From assembly GCF_030403775.1 (NCBI RefSeq), contig NZ_JAQMWQ010000012.1, positions 81,859 through 145,858 on the forward strand: a stretch of DNA of 64,000 nucleotides, read 5' to 3'. Shown here piece by piece: positions 15,501-24,020 of the stretch. Origin of the DNA: Paenibacillus sp. BSR1-1 (GTDB taxonomy: Bacteria; Bacillota; Bacilli; Bacillales; Cytobacillaceae). Made by a program: the position numbers and the translations under genes. Positions within the stretch are counted from its first letter, which is position 1. Each line of letters opens with the position of its first letter. Under the pieces are notes generated by a model that was not told the origin of the DNA, did not search any database, and saw nothing but the letters and a program-made list of their open reading frames with translations.

Positions 15501-16751
15501 TTATTTTACTAATGTATTAATCCAATAGATTAATACGTTCCATGGCTCAGAAAAGACAAAGTCTGACCCTAGACCTTTTACCTTAACGCCTGCGCCGGTA
15601 AGCATTTCTGTCGCGCCTGGTGCGACGTATCCTTCAAGATAAAATGTGATAATACAAAGTACTACCGTCGAAAGAATGGAACGGAAAAGGTTCCCTTTAC
15701 TTGCTAAGGTACACAATACAGAAATATAGGTAACTGACATTAACAGACCGATAGGAAAGAAGTGAACTCCAGGTAAAATAAGTGCAAACAGAATGACAAT
15801 CGGAATGGAAACGACTGTAGTTGTAATCGTAGTTGGATCACCTAAGCCTAAAGCAATATCCATTCCGACATTTAGTTCGGAAGTTCCCATACGTTTAAGC
15901 ATAAATTGTTTTGCCGCTTTTCCGATTGGAGATAATCCCTCCATCATAACTCCAACCACTTTTGGCATTAGGACCATAACTCCGGCAATCCCAACCGCCA
16001 TTGGCAATAATTCAGTAACAGGTCTTCTCGTTACTAAACCTAAAATGATACCAACAAGTACACCAATAATGACCGGATCTCCTATAATACCTAATCTTTT
16101 ATTAAGTTTCTGTAGGGAAATATCCAATTTATTTAAACCAGGAATGAAATCAATAATTTTATTTGTCAGCCAAGCTATCGGATAGACCCAAGCTGAAAAA
16201 ATAATCGTTGTATTGGTTGTACCTTCTAAACCAAAGTATTCCTGCCACTTAGGAGCAATTTTATCACCAATGAATAAGGCAGCAACAGACATCGCCAATG
16301 TGATAATCAATCCCAGCCAGAAGCTGTGAAAAAGAAAGTAAGCCAATGCCCCTGGAATTAAGAAATGCATGTAATTCCATATATCAACATTTAATGTTTT
16401 TGTCCATTTAAGTCGAACTAATGCTAAATTAATAATTAATCCTAAAGGAATTGCCAGTGCTGCAAATGGAGCCATCCAAGCAGCTGCTCCAACAGCAGGC
16501 CAACCGATATCTGTAATGGTATAGCCAGAACCACTTTTAGCATAATAATCCACTGCTGGCTGCAATGAGTCATTTAATAAGTTTACGACTAAACCCAAGC
16601 CTAAGAATCCTACCCCAACTAATAGTCCGGACTTAATAGCGCTTCCAAATTTTAACCTGAACAGCAATCCCAAAAGTGTAATGATAATTGGTAAAATAAC
16701 CGTTGCTCCCAAACCCGTAATGGTTTTAACAATATGAAGCAAAGTATCCAT
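15501..16751 (-). CDS. PTS galactitol-family transporter subunit IIC
   Basis: 416 residues with around ten membrane helices. Start and sequence resemble GatC: VKTITGLGATVILPIIITLLG, then AIKSGLLVGVGFLGLGLVVN and WPAVGAAAWMAPFAALAIPLG. GatC-type IIC proteins move polyols such as galactitol or arabitol across the membrane with coupled phosphorylation. Separate IIA and IIB genes lie just upstream in the same operon. The substrate is undetermined. AAGGAGCG precedes the ATG. Confidence 0.9.
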   Translation of the reverse strand: MDTLLHIVKTITGLGATVILPIIITLLGLLFRLKFGSAIKSGLLVGVGFLGLGLVVNLLNDSLQPAVDYYAKSGSGYTITDIGWPAVGAAAWMAPFAALAIPLGLIINLALVRLKWTKTLNVDIWNYMHFLIPGALAYFLFHSFWLGLIITLAMSVAALFIGDKIAPKWQEYFGLEGTTNTTIIFSAWVYPIAWLTNKIIDFIPGLNKLDISLQKLNKRLGIIGDPVIIGVLVGIILGLVTRRPVTELLPMAVGIAGVMVLMPKVVGVMMEGLSPIGKAAKQFMLKRMGTSELNVGMDIALGLGDPTTITTTVVSIPIVILFALILPGVHFFPIGLLMSVTYISVLCTLASKGNLFRSILSTVVLCIITFYLEGYVAPGATEMLTGAGVKVKGLGSDFVFSEPWNVLIYWINTLVK

Positions 16752-16768
16752 GGATCCACGCTCCTTAA

Positions 16769-17068
16769 TTATTTTGTAAGTTCTAGCAGTTTTTCAGCCA
16801 GTTGCTTCTTTAATTTTTCCTCATTAATCCCTGTTACAAATCCCATGATATTTAAATGTGGTTTTTCATCCGTTTTATAATTATTAGTTGTCAAAACAAT
16901 ATCAACGCTATCAATAATATTAGGTAGTTCTGTCATACTTGTTTTAACAAGATTGTAATTTGCAATTCCTACTTCTTTTAAAACCTCTTTCACCGCATCT
17001 GCTGCGATTGTTGAAGTTGCTACTCCACTTCCACAAGCTACTACAATTTGAATTTTTGAATTTAACAT
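16769..17068 (-). CDS. PTS galactitol-family subunit IIB
   Basis: 99 residues. The phosphocysteine loop CGSGVATSTIA (Cys12) is that of the GatB/lactose-fold IIB family. It passes phosphate from IIA to the sugar alcohol carried by IIC. It sits 17 bp before the IIC gene and 71 bp after the IIA gene. Confidence 0.93.
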   Translation of the reverse strand: MLNSKIQIVVACGSGVATSTIAADAVKEVLKEVGIANYNLVKTSMTELPNIIDSVDIVLTTNNYKTDEKPHLNIMGFVTGINEEKLKKQLAEKLLELTK

Positions 17069-17139
17069 ATTAATTCCTCCAATGATAGTAAAATAATTTG
17101 ATTTTCAATATAGGATTTTGAGTAATGTAAAGAGTTCCC

Positions 17140-17589
17140 TTATAGGATTGATATTAGAGAAGTCCCTTTTTTCAAGTCTTCTATTAACTTTGGATCTTGA
17201 ATAAGCCCCATAAGTTGTTTTAAACATTGCAAATGAGTTTCTGATTTACCGAATCCGATAACAAATAGTATATCTACTTCCAATGATTCTTCAGGGTTAT
17301 CCATCCGATTCATTCTGATCGGATTCTTTAAAGTAACTAGGGAAATAAAATCTTTTAAAACATATTGGGAACCTCCATGCGGTATAGCTACAGCATATCC
17401 GTCTAATTGCAGCCCTGTTGGAAATTCCTTTTCACGTTCGAGCAGTGCGTCTTTGAATTCGTTTTCCACATAGTTTTTACTAACCAAAGTTTTCATTATA
17501 TCTGATAATAAATCTTCATAATCTTTGTATTCTTTTTCGAAAAATACAAGGTCCTCATATAGGTATTCCTTTAACACGATTTCTCTCAT
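17140..17589 (-). CDS. PTS subunit IIA, fructose/mannitol-fold
   Basis: 149 residues. The phosphohistidine lies in YAVAIPHGG (His71), and the C-terminal HLQCLKQLMGLIQDPKLIEDL is typical of the GatA/PTS_EIIA_2 family. It accepts phosphate from HPr and passes it to IIB. The ATG has GGGAG directly against it, which is a poor spacing; a GTG four codons in would be an alternative start. It lies 32 bp after the activator gene. Confidence 0.9.
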   Translation of the reverse strand: MREIVLKEYLYEDLVFFEKEYKDYEDLLSDIMKTLVSKNYVENEFKDALLEREKEFPTGLQLDGYAVAIPHGGSQYVLKDFISLVTLKNPIRMNRMDNPEESLEVDILFVIGFGKSETHLQCLKQLMGLIQDPKLIEDLKKGTSLISIL

Positions 17590-17621
17590 CTCCCAATTAC
17601 ATTATTTCTCTAAAATTTAAA

Positions 17622-19727
17622 CTATCTGTTTGAATATGATTCAAGTAGTTTTAAAATTTGTTCCTTACTTTTGGCACTCAGCATTTCTTTTCGGCTTTCC
17701 TTTAATAACTTTGTTAATTGTCCTAGTGCTTTTAAATGTTGTTCATTATCCCATGAGGCCAATACAACAAAGATTCTAACTGATTCACCCATTAAATCAA
17801 CCGGTTTTTCTAGAAACAACATACTCATTCCGGTCTTCTTAACTCCATCTGCTGGTGCAGCATGTGGAAGCGCAAACTGTTCCGATATAACGATATAGGG
17901 ACCAAGCTTTAAAACATTATCTATCATTTTTTCAACATAGTTCATGTTGATATATTCCAGATCCAATAATGGTAAAGCAGCCAGTTTAATAGCTTCCATC
18001 CAATCTGATACTTGCCCAACTGTATTAATTTTTTCAGAATCCAATAAATCTGCTAAAGATGGTTTTCTTTTTTCGTTTTCTATCGCAATTGGAGAATGTA
18101 AATATCTTCTAAGTTCCTGTTTTAATGCTTCTTCGTCTTCTACCATCGCAAAACGTTTTACCATGTCCATTAGCGTATCTACTGAATAGAGTTGTTCCGT
18201 TTGTGCTTCATTATTTAAGCTATTAATTTTTCTTAACAACCGTTCTTTATCTTTATTGTCCAATATTGGCTTAGCTACGAAAATCGGGATGCCTTTATCA
18301 GGTAGAGGAACAGTTGATACAATAAAATCTACTGCTAGATCTTGTTTTTCGTACTCTCTTAATGAAACTGCTCCAACAATATCAACATTTGAAAATAACC
18401 CAGCTAACTGCGATTCCAATATTCGGGATGTGCCTAATCCACTTGTACAGACAATCAGCAGCTTTTTTCGAATCGAACTTAAAGTAATTCCTTCTCTTCG
18501 CAGCCATCCTCCAAAATGCATGGCTATATAGGCAATTTCACTATCGGTTACTGGTTGTTTAACCAGGCTTTCAAAATGATGAATAACTTTCCTTGTCAGG
18601 CGAAATACTTCCGGATAATTTTCCTCAACAGAATTCTGTAAAATATTTTCTATCTTAATTCCATACCTTAATCGATAATAAGCAGGCTTTAAGTGAACAA
18701 ATAGGTTCTTAATCATTTGTTCCTTTTCAGAAAAATTTACAGCTGCATACAGTTGAAAATCGGAGACCATTTTTTCAACAACGTGACACAACGATCTCAT
18801 TTCATCGTTTTCATAGATTGGATTTAAATCATAATTCACCTTAGCACTTAATAAATATTTGGCCATGTAATAAACTTCAACTTCCGGGATCGTCATATTC
18901 ATTTCTCTTGTGAGATTTGAACATAAAGTTTTAGCACCTTTAAATGCTTCAGTTGAATTAATAACTTCTTTTTCAACTGGATCAATTCCAACATATTGTT
19001 CCTGTCGTATCCTTCTAGAAAACAAGTAAAACCAAACAACAAGCTGATTCAATATTTCATCTGTGAATTCAATCTGAAATTTTCTCTCATATTCAATTAA
19101 CAGATTCTTCAATAAATGCAGCTCATAATTATTGAATACTATATAAGGTCGAAGCAATTTTTGATCTAACTTATCTGCAAAGGCTGAATCGACGATGATT
19201 TGGTACCATCCACTTTCAGGTGTTACAAATGTTAGAAAGTGAATCAACACTCGTCTTAACTCATTTTCATCACCTTTAATTTGATAACCATGGTGACGTC
19301 CAGATTCGATGTTTAGCTGAAAATCGCTTGCTTCCTCTTTTAATTTTTTTATATCTTCAAGTATCGTATTTCTACTTACTTGGAACAGCTCTATAAAATC
19401 ATTCAAATAAAGAGGGTGTTCTTGAACGGCAATAAAAATAAAAATCCAAGCTCTTCTCTCATTAGGCGAATATTCATAGAATGGATAATCGCTTACAGGT
19501 AATTGAGTTCTCAATTTTTCTTTTACATGTTCATCAAGATAGAGTCCTTGTCCTCGTACTTGACTAACTTTGGGATAACCACTCTCCTTCAGCCAATCGT
19601 TAATTTTGGCTATATCATTGTAAATTTTTCGATTTGAAACATTAAATGTTTGTGCAAGTTCCTGGACTGATACATAAGCATCAGCCACAACAAGCTGGTT
19701 TAAAACCGCCAAACTTTTTTGATCCAT
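17622..19727 (-). CDS. BglG/MtlR-type PRD transcriptional activator with EIIB and EIIA domains
   Basis: 701 residues from the ATG at 19727, chosen because GAGGTGGG lies eight bases upstream. Domains in order: winged HTH (1-60), a second HTH (90-150), PRD1 (about 185-295, H204), PRD2 (about 305-410, H345 and H404), a GatB-like EIIB domain with Cys427 (VCTSGLGTSR), and an EIIA domain with His622 (ALPHAAP). Such proteins are DNA-binding activators whose PRDs are phosphorylated by HPr and the cognate PTS. It heads the operon and shares an upstream palindrome-promoter block with the HAD phosphatase gene. Confidence 0.92.
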   Translation of the reverse strand: MDQKSLAVLNQLVVADAYVSVQELAQTFNVSNRKIYNDIAKINDWLKESGYPKVSQVRGQGLYLDEHVKEKLRTQLPVSDYPFYEYSPNERRAWIFIFIAVQEHPLYLNDFIELFQVSRNTILEDIKKLKEEASDFQLNIESGRHHGYQIKGDENELRRVLIHFLTFVTPESGWYQIIVDSAFADKLDQKLLRPYIVFNNYELHLLKNLLIEYERKFQIEFTDEILNQLVVWFYLFSRRIRQEQYVGIDPVEKEVINSTEAFKGAKTLCSNLTREMNMTIPEVEVYYMAKYLLSAKVNYDLNPIYENDEMRSLCHVVEKMVSDFQLYAAVNFSEKEQMIKNLFVHLKPAYYRLRYGIKIENILQNSVEENYPEVFRLTRKVIHHFESLVKQPVTDSEIAYIAMHFGGWLRREGITLSSIRKKLLIVCTSGLGTSRILESQLAGLFSNVDIVGAVSLREYEKQDLAVDFIVSTVPLPDKGIPIFVAKPILDNKDKERLLRKINSLNNEAQTEQLYSVDTLMDMVKRFAMVEDEEALKQELRRYLHSPIAIENEKRKPSLADLLDSEKINTVGQVSDWMEAIKLAALPLLDLEYINMNYVEKMIDNVLKLGPYIVISEQFALPHAAPADGVKKTGMSMLFLEKPVDLMGESVRIFVVLASWDNEQHLKALGQLTKLLKESRKEMLSAKSKEQILKLLESYSNR

Positions 19728-19789
19728 TTTATCAGCCCACCTCAAACATAAGTCTTAGAACTAAGTTCTTAGTATTATGTCCTGATTAC

Positions 19790-19857
19790 ATTATAAGAAA
19801 GCGATTTTATAAAAATAAGACCAAATGAGTCACTAAGCAATTTGCAAAATTGGACTT
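19790..19857 (-). promoter_or_regulatory. promoter/operator block A of the PTS operon (copy shared with block B)
   Basis: Read leftward it contains the palindrome CAATTTTGCAAATTG (19838-19852), then GTGAC.CATTTGGTCTTATTTTT, then the -10 TATAAT (19790-19795). No good -35 is present, as expected for an activator-dependent promoter. About 50 of 68 positions match block B at 20809-20874. Confidence 0.65.
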
Positions 19858-19876
19858 TAGTAAACAGGTGCCTGCA

Positions 19877-19921
19877 TCAAAAAAGGACCCGATCATGCCT
19901 AGTGGCAGATTCGGATCCTTA
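19877..19921 (-). terminator. terminator after the HAD phosphatase gene
   Basis: Leftward hairpin AAGGATCCGA...TCGGGTCCTT with an inner TGCC/GGCA stem and TTTTTTGA after it. Confidence 0.75.
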
Positions 19922-19962
19922 TAACTACTAATCTCTTCTTAATCCCATACCATATTCTACTA

Positions 19963-20739
19963 TTAAATAAGACCAATTTTTTTTAGTCCAAATTGAATTC
20001 CCCTATTATTCACATTCTTAGTCACGAAGTTTGCAATTGGCTTCAGTTCCGCGTGGGCATTTCCCATTGCGATTCCCATGCCAACATAGGAGAGCATTTC
20101 TCTATCATTTAAACCATCCCCAAAAGCAACAGCCTCTGAAGGGGAAATTCCCATAAATCTTAGAATGGATTCTATGCCACTTGCTTTTGAATATTCAGAA
20201 GGTATGACATCTATCGACTGTTTATATGAACGAATAAATTTGATATCGGAAAAGTTTTGATGATATTTATTTTCTTCATGGCTATCACAGCATAATACAA
20301 CTTGATAAATAGAGTTTCCTTTCCAAAAATTCGAGTCAAAATTTGGAGGAGCTACTTTAAGCCATTGAAATGTTTCTATGATATCCGGATGTTCATGATA
20401 ACTGGCATAATAGTCTTCATTTCCAAGGTAAACTAAAGGGTGGTTGTTTTTCTGTGCAAATTCAACCAACAATTGAACAGAATTAGTTGGAAAAGGTTCA
20501 TCAACAATGGGTTTCCCCTCAAAAACCACGTACGATCCATTAAAACTAACATATGAATCAATTCCCAGCTCTTCAGCAATAGGTTTTAAATGATACGGGG
20601 CTCTGCCTGTAGCAATAACAATCTTTACATTAGATTCTTTTAGCTGATCTATGGATTCTTTTGTTTCATAGGGGATTTGCCCTTCCACAGTAATTAATGT
20701 CCCATCAATATCGAAAAAGACAATTTTATATGGAGTCAT
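19963..20739 (-). CDS. Cof-type HAD-IIB phosphatase
   Basis: 258 residues with all four HAD motifs: DIDGT (10-14), ATGRAP (43-48), a Lys in EYSKASGIE, and GDGLND (near 207-212), ending with MGNAHAELK as in Cof-like proteins. These enzymes dephosphorylate sugar phosphates or similar cytoplasmic metabolites. Its promoter region carries the same palindrome and -10 block as the PTS operon next door. It is therefore likely part of the PTS activator's regulon, perhaps limiting sugar-phosphate stress. That role is inference. Confidence 0.9.
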   Translation of the reverse strand: MTPYKIVFFDIDGTLITVEGQIPYETKESIDQLKESNVKIVIATGRAPYHLKPIAEELGIDSYVSFNGSYVVFEGKPIVDEPFPTNSVQLLVEFAQKNNHPLVYLGNEDYYASYHEHPDIIETFQWLKVAPPNFDSNFWKGNSIYQVVLCCDSHEENKYHQNFSDIKFIRSYKQSIDVIPSEYSKASGIESILRFMGISPSEAVAFGDGLNDREMLSYVGMGIAMGNAHAELKPIANFVTKNVNNRGIQFGLKKIGLI

Positions 20740-20808
20740 TCCTATACCATCCTCTCCTTATAATTTGCAGCAACTAGCACTATGTTTAAGAATTATTTTC
20801 CAATTTAT

Positions 20809-20874
20809 ATTATAAGAAAACTGGTAAAAAAATAAGACCAAATGGGTCACGGGGCAATTTGCAAAATTGTACTT
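20809..20874 (-). promoter_or_regulatory. promoter/operator block B of the HAD phosphatase gene
   Basis: Same layout as block A: palindrome CAATTTTGCAAATTG (20855-20869), GTGAC.CATTTGGTCTTATTTTT, and -10 TATAAT (20809-20814). The palindrome-to--10 spacing is 41 bp here and 43 bp in A. Confidence 0.65.
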
Positions 20875-20896
20875 TAAATAGTAAATAATAAAAATT

Positions 20897-20941
20897 GAAA
20901 AAAGGCTTCCTCACAAACAATCTGTGAGAAAGCCTCTTTTG
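20897..20941 (-). terminator. terminator after the lipoprotein gene
   Basis: GAGGCTTTCTCACAGATTG... leftward hairpin (GGCTT.CTCACA/TGTGAGGAAGCC) followed by TTTTTTC. Confidence 0.85.
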
Positions 20942-20946
20942 ATTAA

Positions 20947-21786
20947 TTAAAACGTAGTTCCCGCATTGACAATATACCAAACATTCCCGACACCCTGGCC
21001 TGTTACATCGCCTTTTGCCTTGTCTTTTATCCAATAATAGAGCGGATATCCTTTGTAGGTCACTTGCTCGGCTCCATTATCTTCCCGCTTGATCGTGCCA
21101 AAATCACTTGGGCTAAAGCCTGCAGGCACTTTGAATTCTTTGGCTGAAAACGCCGGCCAGTTTTCCAAACATTGTCCGCTGCAATTGCTTTTTCCAGGTT
21201 GATCCTTCGTAAAATAATACAAGGTCATTCCTTTTGCATCCGCTAAGTATTTGCCAATTTTGGCATCCTCTAATAATTGTAATTGATTAGCGTTTGCCTC
21301 TTCAAACGTGGTTTGGCTATTAACAATAAACCAGACATTCCCGACTCCCTGACCAGTTACATCACCTTTTGCTTTGTCTTTAATCCAATAATAAAGCGGA
21401 TACCCTTTGTAAGTTACCTGCTCTGTCCCATTATCTTCCCTCTTGATCGTGCCAAAATCGCTTAGGTTAAAGCCCTCCGGCACTTTGAAGTCTTTTGCGG
21501 AAAACGCCGGCCAGTTTTCTAAACATTGCCCGCTGCAATTGCTCTTTCCGACTTGATCCTTTGTAAACCAATACAACGCCATTCCCTTGGAATCAGCTAA
21601 GTACTTTCCAATATTCGCATTATCTAATAGTTGTAAACCATTCTCTTCGGACTTACTCCCTTTGTCAGCTGTTACTGTTTCGCTTTTTGGTTCCTTCTTT
21701 TTCGCAGTCTGATCGGTCTGGCTGTTACAAGCCGCTAATAATAGGATGACTGAAAATACGGCTAAGAAAAACATCCACTTCTTCAT
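20947..21786 (-). CDS. lipoprotein with two secreted-repeat (COG4315-like) domains
   Basis: 279 residues. A lipoprotein signal with lipobox LLAAC (Cys20) anchors it to the outer face of the membrane, followed by a Lys/Glu-rich linker. Two ~110-residue copies follow (about 52-160 and 168-279). Each has IGKYLAD(S/A)KGM, then KSNCSGQCLENWPAF, then GYPLYYWIKDKAKGDVTG. The copies are about 85-90% identical by eye, so the duplication is recent. Each repeat keeps two cysteines (CSGQC) that could bind metal or form a disulfide. The function of the family is unknown. Own promoter region and terminator. Confidence 0.85.
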   Translation of the reverse strand: MKKWMFFLAVFSVILLLAACNSQTDQTAKKKEPKSETVTADKGSKSEENGLQLLDNANIGKYLADSKGMALYWFTKDQVGKSNCSGQCLENWPAFSAKDFKVPEGFNLSDFGTIKREDNGTEQVTYKGYPLYYWIKDKAKGDVTGQGVGNVWFIVNSQTTFEEANANQLQLLEDAKIGKYLADAKGMTLYYFTKDQPGKSNCSGQCLENWPAFSAKEFKVPAGFSPSDFGTIKREDNGAEQVTYKGYPLYYWIKDKAKGDVTGQGVGNVWYIVNAGTTF

Positions 21787-21889
21787 TTAAGTCCCTCCCC
21801 AAAAATTGTTTACATTTGAGGAAACGGACAATGTTTTAAAACGGTTTGATTTTTTTAATAATTTTTTCAAAAATAAAATTCTGTCTGGT

Positions 21890-22007
21890 GAAGCCGAGCT
21901 GTTCCATTTGCTTGAGGAATTCTTGCTCCTCTATTTTTCCGGCCCAAAATGCTTCTCCATTCACGATTTTTCCCTATGAGCGGGTATCCTAGATTGCTAG
22001 TTTTCAT
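21890..22007 (-). pseudogene. metE: metE remnant (N-terminal ~40 codons, frameshifted)
   Basis: Reading leftward from an ATG with AGGAGG seven bases upstream: MKTSNLGYPLIGKNREW, then in another frame EAFWAGKIEEQEFLKQMEQL. Together this is the start of cobalamin-independent methionine synthase (SNLGYPRIG.NREWK.ALE.FWAGKI). A frameshift separates the parts, and the rest of the ~760-residue gene is absent. Confidence 0.75.
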
Positions 22008-22039
22008 GTGTTAACCTCCTAGTTTTTGAAAAATAAAGC

Positions 22040-22165
22040 TGTTTTCGAGGTCAAACTTCACTCGGTTTGCGAGCCGTCGAATTTATCGGCGAATTTTAAA
22101 GGTTTAACAGCGGATTTTCCGAGTTTATCAGCGAATTTTGAAGGTTTATCAGCGAATCATATATA
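22040..22165. repeat. short imperfect tandem repeats, TTCGCTGATAAACC units
   Basis: Read leftward, about four ~21-bp units (AATTCGC(T/C)GATAAA..., CCGCTGTTAAACC) lie upstream of the metE remnant. A related block occurs after the malic enzyme gene (29143-29180), so this is probably a dispersed intergenic repeat. The remaining sequence to 22376 holds nothing recognised. Confidence 0.5.
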
Positions 22166-22376
22166 GGAACCCTCTTTAAAGCAAAAATAAAAAAGGCAGC
22201 TCCAACGTTCTAATAGAAAGTTAGAAATGCCTAATAAATAGAGGTACACACGTCCCCTATCCTTACTTTTAGCAAATACTATAACACTCCCTATCTCCGG
22301 TAGGTTTTCAGTGTTGTCGAAACAGGCAGTAAAATTCTATTAATTTATAACTATTTAAAAAGAAAATTAAAAAACT

Positions 22377-22407
22377 AAGACCGTTGACTAATTACGTCAA
22401 CGGTCTT
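22377..22407 (-). terminator. terminator overlapping the guanine deaminase stop
   Basis: AAGACCGTTGAC-gtaatta-GTCAACGGTCTT, then AGTTTTTT leftward. The right arm includes the last codons of the gene. Confidence 0.85.
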
Positions 22408-23770
22408 TTCGTGAATGAACCTTTTCTCCTTGGACCCAGACTTCACGAATGTTTTCCGGCTGGACCAGGTACATGATTTTTTGAAAAATATCGTTTAAAT
22501 CTTCATTTTTATCATAAATAGGCAGCTTGGCGGTTTCTAATGAGGTATCGATGAGTTGAACATCCCACACATGGTTTTCTGCAATGCGGCCGATTGGCAG
22601 ACTTAAACTTTCCCCTCCGCCAGCGGTGGCCAAATAGAACGCTTCATTAATCGTAATCCGTGAATTCGGAACTCCGCGTGCTTCAGCAGAAAGAGTCGGA
22701 TCAACACCATCCTCCAACATTCTCGATGACATCACCGCTTGTCGCACATTATCGAACAGACTTGGGGAAAATCCTCCTGAGATATCCGAGCCTAATCCAA
22801 TTTCTACCCCTTTTGAATGCAACCGGGCAATCGGAATAACGCTATTGGCAAAGTAGGCATTGGAAATAGGACAATGACAGACAGCCGTACCCGTTTCTGC
22901 AAAGAGACCTGCATCGTCGTCATTTAGAAAATTACAATGCGCCATAACAGACTTTTCACGTAATAGACCAAAATCATTTAAAGCAAACGCATCATTTTTA
23001 TGAAAACGCTCTTGGACATACCCATGCTCCCAGTCACTTTCACTGCAGTGCGATTGGACGTAAGTATCGTACTTTGCGGCTAATTCTCCTAAGCCTTTTA
23101 ATGTATCGTCTGTACAGCTGGGAATAAACCGAGGAGTAACGACTGGATAAACCCCCTGTTTCGTTCGCTTCGTCAATTCGCGAACAGCTAAAATAAACTC
23201 CTCCGTATCCGCCAATGCCGAAACAGTATCAGCGTCACGATAATATTCAGGGGTTTGGTCGGGGTTATCCATGACGACCTTCCCCACTAATCCCCTCTGC
23301 CCTTTTTCGGCGCATATTTTTGCCAGCAATAAACTCGTTTCTTTATGGACAGTTGCAAAATAAAGGGCTGTCGTTGTCCCGTTAGCTAGTAAGGCACTGA
23401 CGACATCCTCGTACACATTTTTCGCAAAGTCTAAATCGGAAAATTTAGACTCAATCGGAAAGGTATACGTGTTCAACCATTCATAAAGCGGGATATCCAA
23501 TGCCGTACCGGCCTGGGCCCACTGCGGAGCGTGCACATGTAAATCGATAAAGCCAGGTAACAAATACTGACCTTCATCCAAACGTTGAAAATTCTCTGTG
23601 CCTTGGTAAGCATCTAATAAAGCTTGATAGCCCTTATCCTCTGGCGCTATCATTTTTTCAATCATTCCATCCTCGTTAATACAAAAAAGATGGTCTTTTA
23701 AAATTTGAATTTCTTTTGGAGATTGACTTGTAAAAGCAGTCCCTTGAAAAACTCGCGTATATGGTTTCAT
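22397..23770 (-). CDS. guaD: guanine deaminase (amidohydrolase type)
   Basis: 457 residues from the ATG at 23770 (GAGGGTG upstream). Metal-binding amidohydrolase motifs: PGFIDLHVHAPQW (about 73-85), HCSES (near 237), MAHCNFL, and GLGSDISGG with the catalytic Asp. GTALDIPLYEWLNTYTFPIE is typical of the mammalian/E. coli-type guanine deaminases, which hydrolyse guanine to xanthine and ammonia. This differs from the small cytidine-deaminase-fold GuaD of B. subtilis. It has its own terminator and no purine genes adjacent, so a related amidohydrolase activity cannot be excluded. Confidence 0.87.
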   Translation of the reverse strand: MKPYTRVFQGTAFTSQSPKEIQILKDHLFCINEDGMIEKMIAPEDKGYQALLDAYQGTENFQRLDEGQYLLPGFIDLHVHAPQWAQAGTALDIPLYEWLNTYTFPIESKFSDLDFAKNVYEDVVSALLANGTTTALYFATVHKETSLLLAKICAEKGQRGLVGKVVMDNPDQTPEYYRDADTVSALADTEEFILAVRELTKRTKQGVYPVVTPRFIPSCTDDTLKGLGELAAKYDTYVQSHCSESDWEHGYVQERFHKNDAFALNDFGLLREKSVMAHCNFLNDDDAGLFAETGTAVCHCPISNAYFANSVIPIARLHSKGVEIGLGSDISGGFSPSLFDNVRQAVMSSRMLEDGVDPTLSAEARGVPNSRITINEAFYLATAGGGESLSLPIGRIAENHVWDVQLIDTSLETAKLPIYDKNEDLNDIFQKIMYLVQPENIREVWVQGEKVHSRKDR

Positions 23771-23971
23771 AAATGACACCCTCGTATTCTTGATTTCCTA
23801 TTTGTTATTGTAGGGGAATGAACATGGTAAGTCCAACAAACGAAAGAAGAGATGACGCTGAGACCAAAATAACCAAAAAGAACGATATAACCAAAATATT
23901 GTCAGATAATTCACTAAAATTTATACTTCATTTATTGATAGCGAGTTTCTATCATTTTCATCTTGTTTAAC

Positions 23972-23986
23972 TTGTAAGTGTTTACA
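23972..23986 (+). promoter_or_regulatory. cre-like palindrome upstream of the dicarboxylate transporter
   Basis: TTGTAAGTGTTTACA contains the perfect palindrome TGTAA-gtgt-TTACA. It matches the cre consensus except for T in place of the central C. It lies 35 bp before the start codon. Confidence 0.4.
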
Positions 23987-24020
23987 TTATTTTAAACCTA
24001 ATAGATTAGGGGGATTGTCA

